Shown piece after piece: positions 63,760 through 64,000 of a stretch of 64,000 nucleotides of DNA. How positions within the stretch are numbered: position 1 is the stretch's first letter; every line of letters starts with the position of its first letter. Position numbers and translations under genes: made by a program. Below the pieces are notes generated by a model, which saw only the letters and a program-made list of their open reading frames with translations, was not told the DNA's origin and searched no databases. This stretch comes from Streptomyces achromogenes (GTDB lineage Bacteria; Actinomycetota; Actinomycetes; Streptomycetales; Streptomycetaceae). Location of the stretch: positions 3,038,001 to 3,102,000 of the forward strand of contig NZ_JAUSYH010000001.1 in assembly GCF_030816715.1 (NCBI RefSeq), given 5' to 3'.

Positions 63760-64000
63760 CTAGAAAGGCTCGAAACCCTCGAACTCCTGGGCCGCCTCGT
63801 CGCGTTCGGCCTGCTTGTCGCGGCGGCGCTGGGTCGCGGGACGCGGCTCCTCGAAGCGGTGGTCCTCACCCCGGCGGCCGAGCATCTCGGCGCCGGCCGT
63901 CACGGACGGCTCCCAGTCGAAGACGACCGCGTTGTCCTCGGGGCCGATGGCGACGCCGTCGCCGCCGCGGGCGCCCGCCTTCATCAACGCGGCCTCCACA
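63760..64000 (-). CDS. obgE: GTPase ObgE, C-terminal part
   Basis: Only the last 79 or so codons lie in the window; the gene runs off the right edge. The fragment reads GPEDNAVVFDWEPSVTAGAEMLG, then RRGEDHRFEEPRPATQRRR and EGFEPF. This is the OCT domain and charged tail of actinobacterial Obg, a ribosome-assembly GTPase needed in Streptomyces for aerial mycelium formation. ObgE normally lies upstream of proB here; four wall genes separate them in this genome type. Confidence 0.93.
   Translation of the reverse strand, partial: VEAALMKAGARGGDGVAIGPEDNAVVFDWEPSVTAGAEMLGRRGEDHRFEEPRPATQRRRDKQAERDEAAQEFEGFEPF

Overview
The window is chromosomal DNA from a Streptomyces or very close relative. Supporting signs are very high G+C with third-position GC bias, frequent GTG starts, 4-base ATGA/GTGA gene overlaps, a CIRCE-controlled hrcA-dnaJ pair, and the core order lepA/rpsT/holA/comEC/comEA/leuS/rsfS/nadD/proA/proB/obgE. 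From memory this order matches roughly SCO2540-SCO2595 of S. coelicolor. No phage, insertion sequence, CRISPR array, rRNA gene or antibiotic cluster is visible.

Layout. 0-3.3 kb: glucarate catabolism (glucarate dehydratase, 5-dehydro-4-deoxyglucarate dehydratase) facing a divergent IclR regulator. 3.3-5.6 kb: HIT protein, RNase Z-like hydrolase and adenosine deaminase, all leftward. 5.7-12.2 kb: tricorn-type protease, lipoprotein, small hypotheticals, RsmE and nitronate monooxygenase. 12.2-17.5 kb: dnaJ-hrcA with CIRCE, a metallo-hydrolase, DUF3097 and hemW. 17.7-23.3 kb: a Tat-exported DyP-like peroxidase with an altered active-site motif, a SpoIIE-type phosphatase with a His/Asp-rich insert, and a long-chain acyl-CoA ligase. 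23.6-35.1 kb: lepA and rpsT (divergent), holA, an arylamine N-acetyltransferase, comEC-comEA, DegV and a membrane coiled-coil protein. 35.3-38.4 kb: leuS, preceded by a 12-residue leader peptide with three consecutive Leu codons and an intrinsic terminator, i.e. a transcription attenuator.

38.6-41.6 kb is the most unusual part. Two translationally coupled genes encode a membrane protein with the two-haem histidine spacing of NADPH oxidases/ferric reductases (H84/H98 and H165/H178), and a NuoF-like flavoprotein fused to a C-terminal ferredoxin. They look like a complete transmembrane electron-transfer module with an unusual electron-input subunit. 41.7-45.3 kb: two identical tRNA-Ala(GGC) genes flank a drug-efflux MFS gene, its divergent MmyB-like regulator and two tiny zinc-ribbon genes.

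45.4-64 kb combines housekeeping genes (phosphoglycerate mutase family, rsfS, nadD, proA, proB, obgE) with envelope genes. These are an LCP-family wall-polymer transferase (PdtA-like), two small membrane proteins, an M48 protease, two membrane proteins sharing an SVVFDExF motif (SCO2583/SCO2584-like), a polysaccharide pyruvyl transferase-like protein, a family 2 glycosyltransferase, a CDP-glycerol/ribitol phosphotransferase and a cytidylyltransferase-SDR fusion. The last four look like a teichoic-acid-type glycopolymer locus; with PdtA and the SCO2584-like protein they suggest a region devoted to hyphal and spore wall polymers.

Short tandem or direct repeats abut or cross the stop codons of several leftward genes (about 3.2, 5.7, 34.3, 35.3 and 51.0 kb).
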